A stretch of 64,000 bases of DNA from Rheinheimera sediminis (GCF_004005375.1 NZ_RZUF01000004.1:62566-126565), one strand, 5' to 3'. Positions 33,462 through 43,589 are shown, numbered from the stretch's first letter. The notes: generated by a model not told the origin, from the letters alone. Numbers and translations are program-made.

Positions 33462-36400
33462 CTATGGGCTTTCTTTCTTCGGTTCTTTGTTTAGCAGTAA
33501 AGCAACCTGCTCCGCTTGCACAGGAGGGCTGAACAAGTATCCCTGTACAACCTGGCATCCCATAACATGCAGCAAATAAGCCTGCATCTCGGTTTCTACG
33601 CCTTCTGCAACCACTGCAATTTTTAAATAACCGGCCAGCCGGATAATAGTGGATGTGATATTACGATCCTGCTCTGAACTATCCATATCTTTGATGAAAG
33701 CCCGGTCAATTTTTAAGGTATCGATCGGAAAACGTTTCAGGTAACCCAAAGAGGAATAACCAGTACCAAAGTCATCCAGAGCCAGAGTAAAGCCCAAGGC
33801 TTTCAGTTGTTGCATTATCTCAAGGCAATGCTCTGCATCCCTCATCATAGCGGTTTCAGTAATTTCCAGTTCTATAAGAGTTGCATCTAACTGATAATGA
33901 TTCAGTTCTTGCTGTAAAAAATCTAATAAATCTGCTTGTTGTAGTTGCTGTACTGACAAATTGACTGCCACACGACCGCGCATTCGACCTTGCTCTAGCC
34001 ACAGACGGATTTGAGCACAGACCTGACTGAATACCAGCCGGTCCAGCTGAATGATGACACCATTTTCTTCAGCAATAGGGATAAACACGGCAGGGGAAAC
34101 CGTGCCTCGGCTTGGATTGTGCCAACGACACAAGGCTTCATAGCCGACTATGGTGTTAGTACCGACATTATATTTCGGCTGGTACAGCACTCTAAATTCG
34201 CCCTGATTGACGCCTCGCCATAGATCGCTTTCCAAAGCCAAATATTCTGGCGTTCGTTGCAGCATTTTATTATTAAAAAACTGGGCGTTATTTCGACCCA
34301 TTTGTTTGGCATGATGCAAGGCAGTATCAGCACTGCGTAGCAGAATATCTGAAGAGCGACCATCGTCTGGATAAATGGCTATACCAATACTGGCGGTTAA
34401 GGTAATTTCTAAATCGTTTAGCGCCAAAGGCTGACGAATTTGTAACAGCAGTTGCAGACTCAGACGATTCAGTAACAGATCAAACTGTTCAAGACTAAAA
34501 TGCGATGGGACCAGAATAGCAAATTCATCTATACCTAATTTCGCCAGGATATAGCCGGCTGGTAGCAGCTTTTGCAGTCGCTCAGAGACCATTTGCAGCA
34601 ACATGTTACCGCTGCCATGCCCTAAGGAATCATTTATTTTGGCAAAGCGGTCCAAGTCAATCAGCAGCACGGCAAAATGAGGAAAACGGCTGCTACAGCT
34701 AAAAAATGCTCTGTCTAAATGCTCCAGAAATAGAGCCCGGTTTGGCAGTTGGGTCAGAGGATCTCTGGTGCTGAGTTTACGCAGCTCACGTTCATTCAGC
34801 TTACGATTGGTGACATCAGAAAAGATCGCCAGATAGAGCTTACTCTGTGGTTCTGATTTTTCTGACAGTAAGGTGATAGCCAACGACAATGCAAAACTAT
34901 CACCATTGGCTTTTTTACTCCAGACTTCGCCCCGCCAGAAACTGAATTGATGTAATTGTTGAACTATGGTTTTTAATAGCTCAGTTTGATGGCCTTGCGC
35001 TGTGTAAAGCTGCAAAGTTTTACCTTCTATCTGAGCAGGTTCAAAGCCAGTGATCTGACAAAAAGCCTGATTCACTTTTTCAATACGCAGCTGTTCATCG
35101 CCTAGCCAGACTGCATCTTGCGTGTTATCGAACAGAGAGCTGATCATCAGTTGTTGATCCATCGCATGATGCAAACGATTCTGATGCTTTTTATAGCGCC
35201 ATAACAGTAGTGCCAACATCAAGATGGATACAAACAACAGCAACCAAAGCCAGCTTTGCTGGATCCACAAGTAGCGGTTAAATTGTAATTGATAGTCGCC
35301 AACCTGTTGCCAACTGATACCATCCTGACTTGCTTCGATAGATAACGTATAGGCTGCGCTGTTATTAAGTTGCAGTGTGAATTCACGTTGCGGATAGGCC
35401 AACATAACAGCAGCGTCATTATCCAAACTATAACGGAAGTAATTCCATTGTTTACCTGCGGTAGGGTAATGGCTTACACGAAACCTTAGCTCTGGGCCCC
35501 GACTGTCCAGCTGCAACACATGCTCTTGCTGCTTTAAGCGCTGTCCATGTTCGGAAATAAGCTCAAGACGCAAAGGGTTCGCTATCAAGCTACTGTGTTG
35601 TTGGGCCAGTGGCAGTCGGTAGTGAGCGATAGAGCTGTTGATATGCAGTTGCTTATCCACTAATTGAACGTGATAAGGATTCAGCTGTTCTGCCTGATTC
35701 ACTTGCCATTGCAACAGAGAGTGGTCAGTCAGGTCTAGTACACTTAACTGTTGCCTGGACCACAGCCAGACCTGCTGGTCTTGCTTCATCATATGCTGTT
35801 GCTGCCTGGGAACCTGCCATTTTTTCTGCAGCACCAGAGTCAACTTCGTCTTGTTTTGCTGAGCCTCATACTGATACAACTGATCCGGAGTCAGCAGCCA
35901 CAACTGCTGTTGTTCTGGCACTAAGTCTGTTATTTGCCTGGCATCCAGACAGGGCGGTGATGCACAGGGGCTAATATCGTAAGCCAGCAACTGCTGGTCA
36001 GCCAGTTGGTAGGAATAAAGCCTGTTATCGCCAGAGAGCCAGAGTTGTCCGGATTGATAGCGTACCAAAAACCAGTGTGCCTGATCGGTGAGTAAGCTCG
36101 GGCTCACTGATGATGGATTCCATTGCCAAAGTCCCTGAGGCGTCAGATACCAGAATTGCTCATCTGCCAGACTAAGATCCAATACGGGCTCTTGCTCCAC
36201 TGGTACCCAGTTTGTTGTGCTATCGTCATAGCGCCAAATGCGCTGATCGGTCCAGACAAAATAATACTTTTGGTACCAAAATTTTTTCACCTGCTCCATA
36301 GCAAAAGGAAAAACCAGGGCGGGAGTGTTATTTGGCTCTGCTGTGACGGGGGCTAGTAACTGTTGGTGTAACTGCCAGCTTTGCCCTTGGTTATCCAGCA

Positions 36401-37349
36401 GTACAGCCTTGCCCTGAGCCCGAACTTCTAGCTCGGAAGCTTGTGCCAGCGCTAAGGTACCGCTTGCATCTGCCAGCCAGATATTCTGATGTCGGTCGGC
36501 AAAAAGTTGTACCCAAGGCTGTGGCAGTTGCTGAGATTGCCAGCTTTGCGTGTCGCTCTGGTACAGATAAAGTTTATGGGCAGAGAGTAGCCAAACCTGG
36601 CCTAAAGGGTCTACTTCCATGGCTGTGGCGTAAAAGCTTTCTGGCGTCTTGATCTGCTGCAACTGCTGGGCTTTTAACTGATAAAGAGTTTGATTTTGCG
36701 CCAGTAGCCAAAGCTGTTGGTCTGGACCTAAAGCTAAATCAGTCTGTTGAGGTAAACTTATGGGGTAATGCTGCCAGCTTTGCTGGTTCAAATGAAAGCG
36801 TGAGAGTTTTGCATCTTTAGACCATAACCATAGGGAGCTTCCATCGCTGACTCCCTGTTGCCAGCCTGAGGCTGAGCTGCCACTGCGCCATAATAACAGG
36901 GCCTCATCAGATTCAGCTGACCACTGCCAGATTTCCTGTTCGGTTAAGATATAAGGCGTTGAGCTGGTGGATAAAAATAGTGATTTAATGGGAACGTTGC
37001 TTTGCCAAAGCTGACGGAACTCGCCACTTTGCTGCTCAAACAACCAGAGCTGATCCAAGCTTGCCAGCCATAACTTATCTTGCTCCAAAGTCAGTAACTG
37101 CACCAAAGTCTGAGTCTGTAATTCACTGGGTAAAGTATAAGACCTGTGGTCATGACCATCAAAACGGTGCAGCTGGGTACTAGTGCTCCACCATAATAAG
37201 CCTGATTTATCCTGAGTAAAAAGCTCTATGGCCAGATGCTGCGACTGGCGGGAGTGAACCATAGGTTGTAGCTGCAAATAGGCCTGCAGACCAGTACTAC
37301 TGCAGATAAGCCAAAGTGCCAGACAAATTTTTAGGCCGCGCAGCAGCAT
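33462..37349 (-). CDS. Membrane beta-propeller sensor with PAS, degenerate GGDEF and EAL domains
   Basis: A 1295-aa protein; ATG 37349 is chosen because a signal peptide (LLRGLKICLALWLICSSTGLQA) starts there. Residues about 30-640 are two-component-regulator propeller repeats (many LWLL/LWLW strands) and a Y_Y_Y-like domain. A membrane helix (WLWLLLFVSILMLALLLW) and a PAS domain (DAVWLGDEQLRIEKVNQAFCQITGFEP) follow. The GGDEF domain reads KLGIDEF instead of RLGGDEF, so cyclase activity is doubtful. The EAL domain keeps YEALCRW and DDFGTGYSSLGYLKRFPIDTLKID, so c-di-GMP phosphodiesterase activity is likely. It is the only c-di-GMP enzyme in the window. Confidence 0.88.
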   Translation of the reverse strand: MLLRGLKICLALWLICSSTGLQAYLQLQPMVHSRQSQHLAIELFTQDKSGLLWWSTSTQLHRFDGHDHRSYTLPSELQTQTLVQLLTLEQDKLWLASLDQLWLFEQQSGEFRQLWQSNVPIKSLFLSTSSTPYILTEQEIWQWSAESDEALLLWRSGSSASGWQQGVSDGSSLWLWSKDAKLSRFHLNQQSWQHYPISLPQQTDLALGPDQQLWLLAQNQTLYQLKAQQLQQIKTPESFYATAMEVDPLGQVWLLSAHKLYLYQSDTQSWQSQQLPQPWVQLFADRHQNIWLADASGTLALAQASELEVRAQGKAVLLDNQGQSWQLHQQLLAPVTAEPNNTPALVFPFAMEQVKKFWYQKYYFVWTDQRIWRYDDSTTNWVPVEQEPVLDLSLADEQFWYLTPQGLWQWNPSSVSPSLLTDQAHWFLVRYQSGQLWLSGDNRLYSYQLADQQLLAYDISPCASPPCLDARQITDLVPEQQQLWLLTPDQLYQYEAQQNKTKLTLVLQKKWQVPRQQQHMMKQDQQVWLWSRQQLSVLDLTDHSLLQWQVNQAEQLNPYHVQLVDKQLHINSSIAHYRLPLAQQHSSLIANPLRLELISEHGQRLKQQEHVLQLDSRGPELRFRVSHYPTAGKQWNYFRYSLDNDAAVMLAYPQREFTLQLNNSAAYTLSIEASQDGISWQQVGDYQLQFNRYLWIQQSWLWLLLFVSILMLALLLWRYKKHQNRLHHAMDQQLMISSLFDNTQDAVWLGDEQLRIEKVNQAFCQITGFEPAQIEGKTLQLYTAQGHQTELLKTIVQQLHQFSFWRGEVWSKKANGDSFALSLAITLLSEKSEPQSKLYLAIFSDVTNRKLNERELRKLSTRDPLTQLPNRALFLEHLDRAFFSCSSRFPHFAVLLIDLDRFAKINDSLGHGSGNMLLQMVSERLQKLLPAGYILAKLGIDEFAILVPSHFSLEQFDLLLNRLSLQLLLQIRQPLALNDLEITLTASIGIAIYPDDGRSSDILLRSADTALHHAKQMGRNNAQFFNNKMLQRTPEYLALESDLWRGVNQGEFRVLYQPKYNVGTNTIVGYEALCRWHNPSRGTVSPAVFIPIAEENGVIIQLDRLVFSQVCAQIRLWLEQGRMRGRVAVNLSVQQLQQADLLDFLQQELNHYQLDATLIELEITETAMMRDAEHCLEIMQQLKALGFTLALDDFGTGYSSLGYLKRFPIDTLKIDRAFIKDMDSSEQDRNITSTIIRLAGYLKIAVVAEGVETEMQAYLLHVMGCQVVQGYLFSPPVQAEQVALLLNKEPKKESP

Positions 37350-37444
37350 CTGAGATCCCCAGGTAGTTACAATGTCGATTAAAAATGCTGATAAATCAGT
37401 AAGCTGAGTATCACTATAACGCTGTGTTTCTGTGCTTGGCAAAC

Positions 37445-37912
37445 TCAGGTTCTTGCACCTGCATAACCCAGCTGACGCCATGATTCATAAACAAATACAG
37501 ATACCGCATTGGACAGATTCATCGAACGGCTATCTGGTGTCATGGGGATGCGCAACCACTGCTCTTTTGGCAAGGTTGCCAGCACATCAGCAGGTAAGCC
37601 ACGGCTTTCAGGGCCGAATACCAAGGCATCTCCTAACTGGTACTGCGCATCACTATGATGATTACTGCCTTTGGTGGTACAGGCAAATACCCTTGTGGGC
37701 TGCACTTCTGCTAAAAAAGCTGCAAAGTTGGCATGACGTTTCACGTCAGCAAATTCGTGGTAGTCCAGGCCAGCTCTTTTGATGCGTTTATCGTCCCAGG
37801 CAAAACCCAGTGGCTCAATTAAATGCAGGCGAAAACCTGTGTTGGCACAAAGGCGGATAATGTTGCCGGTATTTGGCGGAATTTCAGGTTCGTATAACAC
37901 TATGTCTAGCAT
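37445..37912 (-). CDS. trmL: tRNA (cytidine(34)-2'-O)-methyltransferase TrmL
   Basis: A 155-aa SPOUT-fold enzyme that 2'-O-methylates the wobble position of tRNA-Leu. The conserved segments are [33 protein letters not shown] and [22 protein letters not shown], which form the trefoil-knot SAM site. The ATG at 37912 is chosen because the family starts with [17 protein letters not shown]. It is divergent from the cation-efflux gene. Confidence 0.95.
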   Translation of the reverse strand: MLDIVLYEPEIPPNTGNIIRLCANTGFRLHLIEPLGFAWDDKRIKRAGLDYHEFADVKRHANFAAFLAEVQPTRVFACTTKGSNHHSDAQYQLGDALVFGPESRGLPADVLATLPKEQWLRIPMTPDSRSMNLSNAVSVFVYESWRQLGYAGART

Positions 37913-37996
37913 GATGATTTCCAGTATCTGAAGCGCGGTGAGTGTATCAAAAATGACGTACAATGCCTATGGATGCAAATGCTGAAAGAGGCAGAG

Positions 37997-38911
37997 GTGA
38001 GCCGTTTGAATAAGCAAATAAATCAAAGCATAGATTATCAACTTTGGGTGAAGCGCTCTGGTTATCTGACCCTGACCTTCGCATTGACTATTTTAGTGCT
38101 GAAGTTATGGGCCGTACTAGCCACGAATTCGAGCTCTGTACTGGCTTCATTTACCGATGCATCGCTGGATTTATTAGTGTCGGTATTAAACTTTGCAGTG
38201 CTGAGTTACGCACTGCGTCCTGCGGATAGCAACCATAGTTTTGGTCATGGCAAAGCAGAAGCTGTAATGGCCTTGTTACAGGCTGCCTTTTTAACCGGCG
38301 CCGCTTTGCTGTTATTCACCCAAACGGTGAGCCGCTTTCATCAAACCGGAATGGTGCAGCAACTGGCTTTTGGTATGTGGATCACTGTGCTTTGCGCTGG
38401 CTTAACTTTAACATTGGTGTTGATCCAGCGCTGGATTATCCGGCGCACAGGCTCTTTGGCTGTGAAAGCTGATTTATTACATTATCGCAGTGACTTGCTG
38501 ATGAACCTGTTGGTGTTGGTGGCACTATTTCTGACCAGCCAGAATTTTTTATGGGTAGATAATCTGGTAGCGGCACTAATCTGTGGTTATTTGCTGTACA
38601 GCGCTGTAGTACTGGCGAAAGAAGCCTTGCAGCATTTGTTGGACGAGCAATTGCCTGCTGAACAATTGCAGCGCATCAAAGACACAATACTAACCCAAAC
38701 CGAAGTGTTGGCGGTCGAACAACTAAAAACCCGCCAGGCGGGGCCTGCTGTATTTATTCAGCTACGGCTGGTGTTACAGGATGATTTATCCTTGCTGGCG
38801 GCTCACTCCATAGTAGATCGAGCTGAGCAGCAACTGATGGCCTTGTATAAACAGGCGGAAGTGATTATTCACGCTGAGCCTTATTCAGAGTCTGAGTTAA
38901 GGCAGAAGTGA
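37997..38911 (+). CDS. fieF: Cation diffusion facilitator (FieF-like)
   Basis: About 304 aa from GTG 37997 (AGAGG-like site upstream); the frame can also start at 37973 or 37979. CDF-family membrane domain with TDASLDLLVSVLNF and HSFGHGKAEAVMAL, the metal-binding segments of the transport site, and LLHYRSDLLMNLLVLVAL for the second pair. The C-terminal cytoplasmic domain has HSIVDRAEQQL and VIIHAEPYS. It probably exports Fe(II) or Zn(II) against the proton gradient; the metal is inferred from family resemblance. Confidence 0.88.
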   Translation: MSRLNKQINQSIDYQLWVKRSGYLTLTFALTILVLKLWAVLATNSSSVLASFTDASLDLLVSVLNFAVLSYALRPADSNHSFGHGKAEAVMALLQAAFLTGAALLLFTQTVSRFHQTGMVQQLAFGMWITVLCAGLTLTLVLIQRWIIRRTGSLAVKADLLHYRSDLLMNLLVLVALFLTSQNFLWVDNLVAALICGYLLYSAVVLAKEALQHLLDEQLPAEQLQRIKDTILTQTEVLAVEQLKTRQAGPAVFIQLRLVLQDDLSLLAAHSIVDRAEQQLMALYKQAEVIIHAEPYSESELRQK

Positions 38912-38921
38912 TGATTCGAGC

Positions 38922-39929
38922 TCATAGTCCGACTTGAAGAAAAAACCTATTTAGTGCTCTGAACAACTGGTTACGCAGTGCATCGCTTTCAAAAATAATT
39001 TCGTGCAAGGCGCCTTCAATCTTAACTAACTCAGCGGACGGATTTTTTTGTTGATAGCGCTTTTGTTGTTCGTTATCCACTACCGGGTCTGCAGTCGCCT
39101 GAACAATCAGTTGAGGTAAAGACAAAGCCGGGGCTTGCTGTAACTCTTCAATAGCAAGCAGAGCCTGTGTCAACCAACGGCAGGATACTCCGCCTAATTG
39201 CAGTTCAGGCTGCTCCAGATAGAGTTGTCGAAACTGCTGATAACGCACCTTGCTGTGCGTCAGATGATTGCCGGTAAAAGGCTTGTCTTTATAGCGGGAT
39301 TGACCCGGAAAATACCAGTTTTGCGTACTGCATAACTTGTTGAGTCTTGCCATCAGGCGGGCAAAAGGCTTAGCTATTGCTTTGGGTAAAGGGTGACTTC
39401 TTATGCCAAACATAGGGGAGCAATACACAGCCCCAATCAGCCCATGTTGTGCATACTGCTGCAGATAACGACACAAAATGGCGCTGCCCATCGAATGAGC
39501 CAGCCCCAGCAAAGGTGCTTGCTGCTGCGGCAGAATATGACACTGTAACCAGAGCGCAAAATCCTGCACATAATGCTCAAAATTAACTACGTCGCCTAAA
39601 TGCCGATCCGGGTTTATTCTGTCAGACAAACCCTGACCTCTGTGATCAATCAGATGCACAGTAAAACCGGCCTGATATAAATCAAAACAGAATTCCTGAT
39701 ATTTCTGGCTGGCTTCAATTCGTCCGGGTGACAGCACTATTTCAGCTCTGGGCGCTGGATGGCGAAAACTACTGTAACAAAGCCGGGTTTGGTCAAAACT
39801 CAAAAAAGACTGGTGTTGGCCTTGTTGCCAGAATTGCTGCAGCACAGGCAATGCCGATGCCAGTTGTTCTTCAGTAAAACTGGCAGACAGAGGTTGAATC
39901 TTTGTATCAGGCAAAGGGCCGTCCTTCAT
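38922..39929 (-). CDS. pldB: Alpha/beta hydrolase, lysophospholipase PldB-like
   Basis: A 335-aa serine hydrolase. The nucleophile elbow is GLAHSMGSAI; the oxyanion-side VHLIDHRGQGLSD and the late ADPVVDNEQQKRY (acid) and GALHEIIFE (His) complete a catalytic triad layout. In the PldB family this acts on lysophospholipids at the inner membrane. Its 5' end overlaps the 3' end of the CpxA-like kinase gene by 23 bp, so it is probably co-transcribed with cpxRA. Confidence 0.82.
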   Translation of the reverse strand: MKDGPLPDTKIQPLSASFTEEQLASALPVLQQFWQQGQHQSFLSFDQTRLCYSSFRHPAPRAEIVLSPGRIEASQKYQEFCFDLYQAGFTVHLIDHRGQGLSDRINPDRHLGDVVNFEHYVQDFALWLQCHILPQQQAPLLGLAHSMGSAILCRYLQQYAQHGLIGAVYCSPMFGIRSHPLPKAIAKPFARLMARLNKLCSTQNWYFPGQSRYKDKPFTGNHLTHSKVRYQQFRQLYLEQPELQLGGVSCRWLTQALLAIEELQQAPALSLPQLIVQATADPVVDNEQQKRYQQKNPSAELVKIEGALHEIIFESDALRNQLFRALNRFFLQVGL

Positions 39930-41286
39930 TGTGCAGGGGTAACAGAATACGGATCACTAAACCACCGGTTTCAGGCAAACTGGCACTGATACAGCCTTGA
40001 TGTTGCCGTATGGCTGAAGCAGCAATAGCTAAACCCAAGCCTGTGCCATTCTGGTGTTCACGCACTGTGGATACCCGGTAAAAAGGTGCAAAAATTTGCG
40101 ATAAACTCTCTGCTGGCACGCCTGGTCCCTGATCCTGGATCAGTAACTCCAGCTGCTGTTCGTGCTGTTTCAGTATGCATAAAATCAGGCTTTGCTCAGG
40201 GCTGTATTTAATGGCATTACGCAGCACGTTTTCAATAGCACGGCCTAACAAACGTTGATCGGCATCCAGCCAGCACTCTTCAGGCGCATTCAGATGCACC
40301 TGCTGTTGTTTAGCGTCGGCTTCGAGCTGATTCAGTTCAATAATGGCATTGAGCAACTCAGTTAAATCCAGTTGCTGTTTTTCCAGAGGGTATTGACCTG
40401 CATCCAGTCGGCTGAAGGTTAACAATTCATCCAAGAGTTGATCGAGCAACTTCAATTCCATTTCTATACGTTGCAACTGAGGATGATCGCCTTGCCTTTG
40501 TTGCAACGCCAGTGCCAGTTGTGAGCGGGTAAGCGGAGATCGTAGTTCATGCGACACATCCCGCAGTAAACGCTGCTGGTTATGGATCAGGTTTTCTATC
40601 TGAGCGGCCATGGTATTAAAGCCCCGGCCTAAATCACCCAATTCATCTTTACGGGCAGCTAGCGCTGCGACTCTATTGTCGAGCTCACCTTGGGCAAATT
40701 TTAAATGGCTGCTGCTTAGTTCACGCAGAGGCCGGGTGATGGACAAGGCCAGAATTAAGCTGGCGACGGCAGATACGGCCAGCAGTAAGGTCAGCAAAAA
40801 GCCTTCCGGTAATGCATGCAATTGCCACCAGGCTTGTTCAGGCCGTTGTTTTAGCTGAAATAAGGCGACATTTTTATCCGCAGCCACTATCACTAATGGC
40901 CCCATCACAAAAGTATTTTTATACACCAGCATACGAGGCCTGTTCAGCTGCGACAGCTCAGTTAACCAGTTCGGATCAAAGTTTTTCGGTAAGGACTCAG
41001 GATTCAGCACCTGATTATTGTCTACATCGACCATCAGCCAGCGGTCTTTGTATTTGCGTTCTAAATTATGTTGTAGCTTATTGAGGCTGGTTGTTGGCTG
41101 TAAATGCTCTTTCAGGTATCTGAATTGTTCAGCCACGGGATGAGGCAAACGCCGTATTTCGGTTTGTTCAGGCCAGCCTCTTGCCAGTAAAACAGCGCCA
41201 GCTACAGCCACAGATAAAACCAGCCAGAACCATAAAAATATGCGGCCAGCCAGATAATTCACTGGGTTACAGCGCGACCAATTCAT
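39907..41286 (-). CDS. cpxA: Sensor histidine kinase CpxA
   Basis: A 459-aa envelope-stress kinase. Membrane helices lie near 15-37 and 160-182, with a periplasmic domain between. HAMP follows (ITRPLRELSSSHLKFAQGELDNRV), then the H-box LLRDVSHELRSPLTRSQLAL, N-box ENVLRNAIKYSP and G-boxes QDQGPGVP and GTGLGLAIA. The start overlaps the response-regulator stop (ATGA). The divergent cpxP and CpxR box upstream of cpxR support the identification. Confidence 0.9.
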   Translation of the reverse strand: MNWSRCNPVNYLAGRIFLWFWLVLSVAVAGAVLLARGWPEQTEIRRLPHPVAEQFRYLKEHLQPTTSLNKLQHNLERKYKDRWLMVDVDNNQVLNPESLPKNFDPNWLTELSQLNRPRMLVYKNTFVMGPLVIVAADKNVALFQLKQRPEQAWWQLHALPEGFLLTLLLAVSAVASLILALSITRPLRELSSSHLKFAQGELDNRVAALAARKDELGDLGRGFNTMAAQIENLIHNQQRLLRDVSHELRSPLTRSQLALALQQRQGDHPQLQRIEMELKLLDQLLDELLTFSRLDAGQYPLEKQQLDLTELLNAIIELNQLEADAKQQQVHLNAPEECWLDADQRLLGRAIENVLRNAIKYSPEQSLILCILKQHEQQLELLIQDQGPGVPAESLSQIFAPFYRVSTVREHQNGTGLGLAIAASAIRQHQGCISASLPETGGLVIRILLPLHNEGRPFA

Positions 41287-41981
41287 CAGTTATCACCCTG
41301 CAGTAACAGATAACCTAAACCTCTTAAGGTCTGAATTTTTTCACCTTCATCGTATTGAGCAATTTTTTTGCGGATATTACTGATATGCATATCCAGGCTT
41401 CGATCGTATGGCTGCAGTCTTTTACCTAAAGCCAACTGGCTTAAGTCTTCTTTACTGACCACATCACCCGCATGACGCATCAAGAGCTCAAGAATTTGAT
41501 ATTCAGTAGCTGTTAACACCAGTGGGTTATCCAGCACAGAGATCTGGCGTTTGGCGCTATCGAGTTTCAGCTGATTCACCTGCAAAGAACTGGCTTGGGG
41601 TTGCTGCTGCTGTTGCACCAGCTCGACCCGGCGCAAAATAGCTTTAATGCGCGCTACCAGTTCTCTTGGACTAAAAGGCTTCGCCAGATAATCATCAGCG
41701 CCGAGCTCAAGGCCAACCACCCTGTCTATCTCATCCCCCCGGGCTGTTAACATCAGCACAGGGCAATAGCTGTGCTGGCGTAATTGCTTCAGCACAGTTA
41801 AACCGTCCATACCGGGTAACATAATATCTAACAATACCAATTGAAAGGCGTTGGATTTAGCAAGTTCAAGACCTTCAGGCCCCTGATGTACCGCAGTAAA
41901 CTGATAACCATCCAGCTGCAGGTATTCCGCCACCAGTTGGGTCAGCGCCATATCATCATCAATCATCAATATAGAAGTCAT
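41286..41981 (-). CDS. cpxR: Response regulator CpxR
   Basis: A 231-aa OmpR-family regulator. The receiver contains IDDDMALTQLV, phospho-acceptor LVLLDIMLPGMDG and the Lys in DDYLAKPFSPREL. The winged helix carries LTATEYQILELLMRHAGDVVSKEDL and SLDMHISNIRKKI. ATG 41981 is chosen because the receiver begins at MTSILMIDDD. A pair of GTAAA boxes lies between this gene and the divergent cpxP. Confidence 0.93.
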   Translation of the reverse strand: MTSILMIDDDMALTQLVAEYLQLDGYQFTAVHQGPEGLELAKSNAFQLVLLDIMLPGMDGLTVLKQLRQHSYCPVLMLTARGDEIDRVVGLELGADDYLAKPFSPRELVARIKAILRRVELVQQQQQPQASSLQVNQLKLDSAKRQISVLDNPLVLTATEYQILELLMRHAGDVVSKEDLSQLALGKRLQPYDRSLDMHISNIRKKIAQYDEGEKIQTLRGLGYLLLQGDN

Positions 41982-42038
41982 TTCAGCTCCGGCTGTTTTT
42001 TTGCCAGTGTAAAAGACAAGGCGATCTTGTTGCAGCCC

Positions 42039-42054
42039 TTTACACAACCTTTAC
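42039..42054. promoter_or_regulatory. CpxR box between cpxR and cpxP
   Basis: Two TTTAC boxes at 42039-42043 and 42050-42054, six bases apart; on the minus strand this reads GTAAA-N6-GTAAA, which fits the CpxR consensus. It lies 85 nt before cpxP and 57 nt before cpxR and could serve both. Confidence 0.75.
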
Positions 42055-42139
42055 GTTGGCTTTGCGCTGCTTTGCATTCAGTGTCGTAAGCTATCACTGT
42101 CGCAATGAAAGCCGAACAAGGCAAATGAGGAAAGACACT

Positions 42140-42607
42140 ATGAAACATTCTACAGTGATTGCATTATTATTCAGTGGTTTAGTTACCGCAACCAGCATCA
42201 GCAGCTTTGCTGGTCCTGAGCGTGGTCATCAAGGCCAAGGTCCGGCAGCAGTATTGCATATGAAAGCTTTAAAAGGGCTGGATTTAACCGATGCGCAAAA
42301 AGATCAGATTAAAACTCTGATGGAACAACACCGCGCCACTATGCCAAAGCGTGGTGAAGCAAAACCAGACATGGATCAGTTAAAAGCTCTGGTACAGGCG
42401 GATACTTTTGATGAAGCTGCAGTGCGGGCTTTATTAGAGTCTAAACAAAAAGACAGACTGGATCACGAAGTGGCTCGCGCCAAATTACAGTTTGAGATCA
42501 ATCAGGTACTGACGGTTGAACAAAAAGCTAAACAGGCAGAGCGTCAACAGAAATGGCAGGAAAAAGCCAAAGCAAAGGCAGAAGCCAGAGCTGAAGCCAA
42601 GTCTTAA
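42140..42607 (+). CDS. cpxP: CpxP/Spy family periplasmic protein
   Basis: A 155-aa protein. Residues 1-26 form a signal peptide ending SSFAG. The two LTxxQ motifs of the family are GLDLTDAQKDQIKTLM and VLTVEQKAKQAE, flanking a helical body. CpxP-type proteins bind misfolded envelope proteins and dampen CpxA signalling. GAGGAAAG precedes ATG 42140. It is divergent from cpxRA with a CpxR box between. Confidence 0.88.
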   Translation: MKHSTVIALLFSGLVTATSISSFAGPERGHQGQGPAAVLHMKALKGLDLTDAQKDQIKTLMEQHRATMPKRGEAKPDMDQLKALVQADTFDEAAVRALLESKQKDRLDHEVARAKLQFEINQVLTVEQKAKQAERQQKWQEKAKAKAEARAEAKS

Positions 42608-42620
42608 GTTGTAGTACCAG

Positions 42621-42656
42621 AAAACGGCGGTCTGTTCAGCAGACTGCCGTTTTTTA
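42621..42656 (+). terminator. Intrinsic terminator after cpxP
   Basis: AAAACGGCGGTCTG and CAGACTGCCGTTTTTT form a long imperfect stem with a terminal T run, 14 nt past the stop. Confidence 0.88.
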
Positions 42657-42941
42657 GTGTCTGAAGCTCCTTATCAGTTGATCATAACGTTCAGAATATA
42701 AGTTCTAACCTATGTCGCGCGCATCAATGCAACAGGTAGCTGGCCTGACCGACTATAGAGGGCAGTAAAAAGCCGAAGCTATAGCTTTAACCTATATGCA
42801 GTAGCTGTACTATGAGCCGAATAGGTAGAGTGCAGATAAAATTTAATTTTTTACCATGGACCTTTATTGACAATTTGGCATTGAGTGTGAAAATTGTACA
42901 CATTTCAACCACTGAGTTTCTGCTATAACAACAAGGTATCT
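42657..42941. other. Intergenic region, no gene seen
   Basis: Between the cpxP terminator and the exported gene at 42942. It is A/T-rich, with no open frame carrying a ribosome site and no obvious repeat. Confidence 0.4.
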
Positions 42942-43589
42942 ATGATGAATACATATCGATTTGCCCTGCCTGCTGCAATCTGCCTGTTCGTTTTTGTAGT
43001 CCCTTCGAGCATTTATGCGCAGGACTCGGGTATCAATCCCCGCTTTTTCTACATGGTAAATGGACAACCTGTTAACAGGACTATTTCTCTTGGCGATCCA
43101 ACTAATTGGAGCCTGAACCTTCAGGGTAGGCAAGGCGCATCAGCGGGCGGAAAAATAGAAATTGTGCCAGCCGAGTTTAAGGCAAAAGACGATGCTATTC
43201 GTATCAGTTGGAACCCTAAAAAGGATATCCAGGGAAATCTTGGTTTATATGGTGCCCCAATAGACATCAGTTCGTTCAAAAATACCGCCTCTTTATCTAT
43301 CGATATGCGGGTTGAGAAAAAGCCAAATAAAGATGTGAATGTTGGGTTGGATTGTGGCTATCCTTGCCGGGCAGATCTTAAAATCAATGGGTTAATCAAA
43401 GCCATGCCGATGAATGAATGGTTCACTCTGCCACTGCCTCTGAACTGTTTTAAAGGTGATAATTTTGACCTGAGCAAAATCAACGGCGCTTTTACTATAT
43501 CAACCAGCGGAAGACTGACGATGAGTGTCGCCAACGTACGCTTGGAAAAACTGGCTGAAGGCGAGAAAGGTTGTGTCGAGGTACAATAG
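42942..43589 (+). CDS. Exported protein with an ExoP-type beta-sandwich domain
   Basis: A 215-aa protein. A signal peptide (FALPAAICLFVFVVPSSIYAQ) precedes one domain. SLSIDMRVEKKPNKDVNVGL, CGYPCRADLKI, WFTLPLPLNCFKGDNFDLS and TSGRLTMSVANVRLE resemble the galactose-binding-like ExoP domain found at the C-terminus of some GH3 glucanases. Here it stands alone without a catalytic domain. A carbohydrate-related role is a guess. It is monocistronic by position. Confidence 0.62.
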   Translation: MMNTYRFALPAAICLFVFVVPSSIYAQDSGINPRFFYMVNGQPVNRTISLGDPTNWSLNLQGRQGASAGGKIEIVPAEFKAKDDAIRISWNPKKDIQGNLGLYGAPIDISSFKNTASLSIDMRVEKKPNKDVNVGLDCGYPCRADLKINGLIKAMPMNEWFTLPLPLNCFKGDNFDLSKINGAFTISTSGRLTMSVANVRLEKLAEGEKGCVEVQ

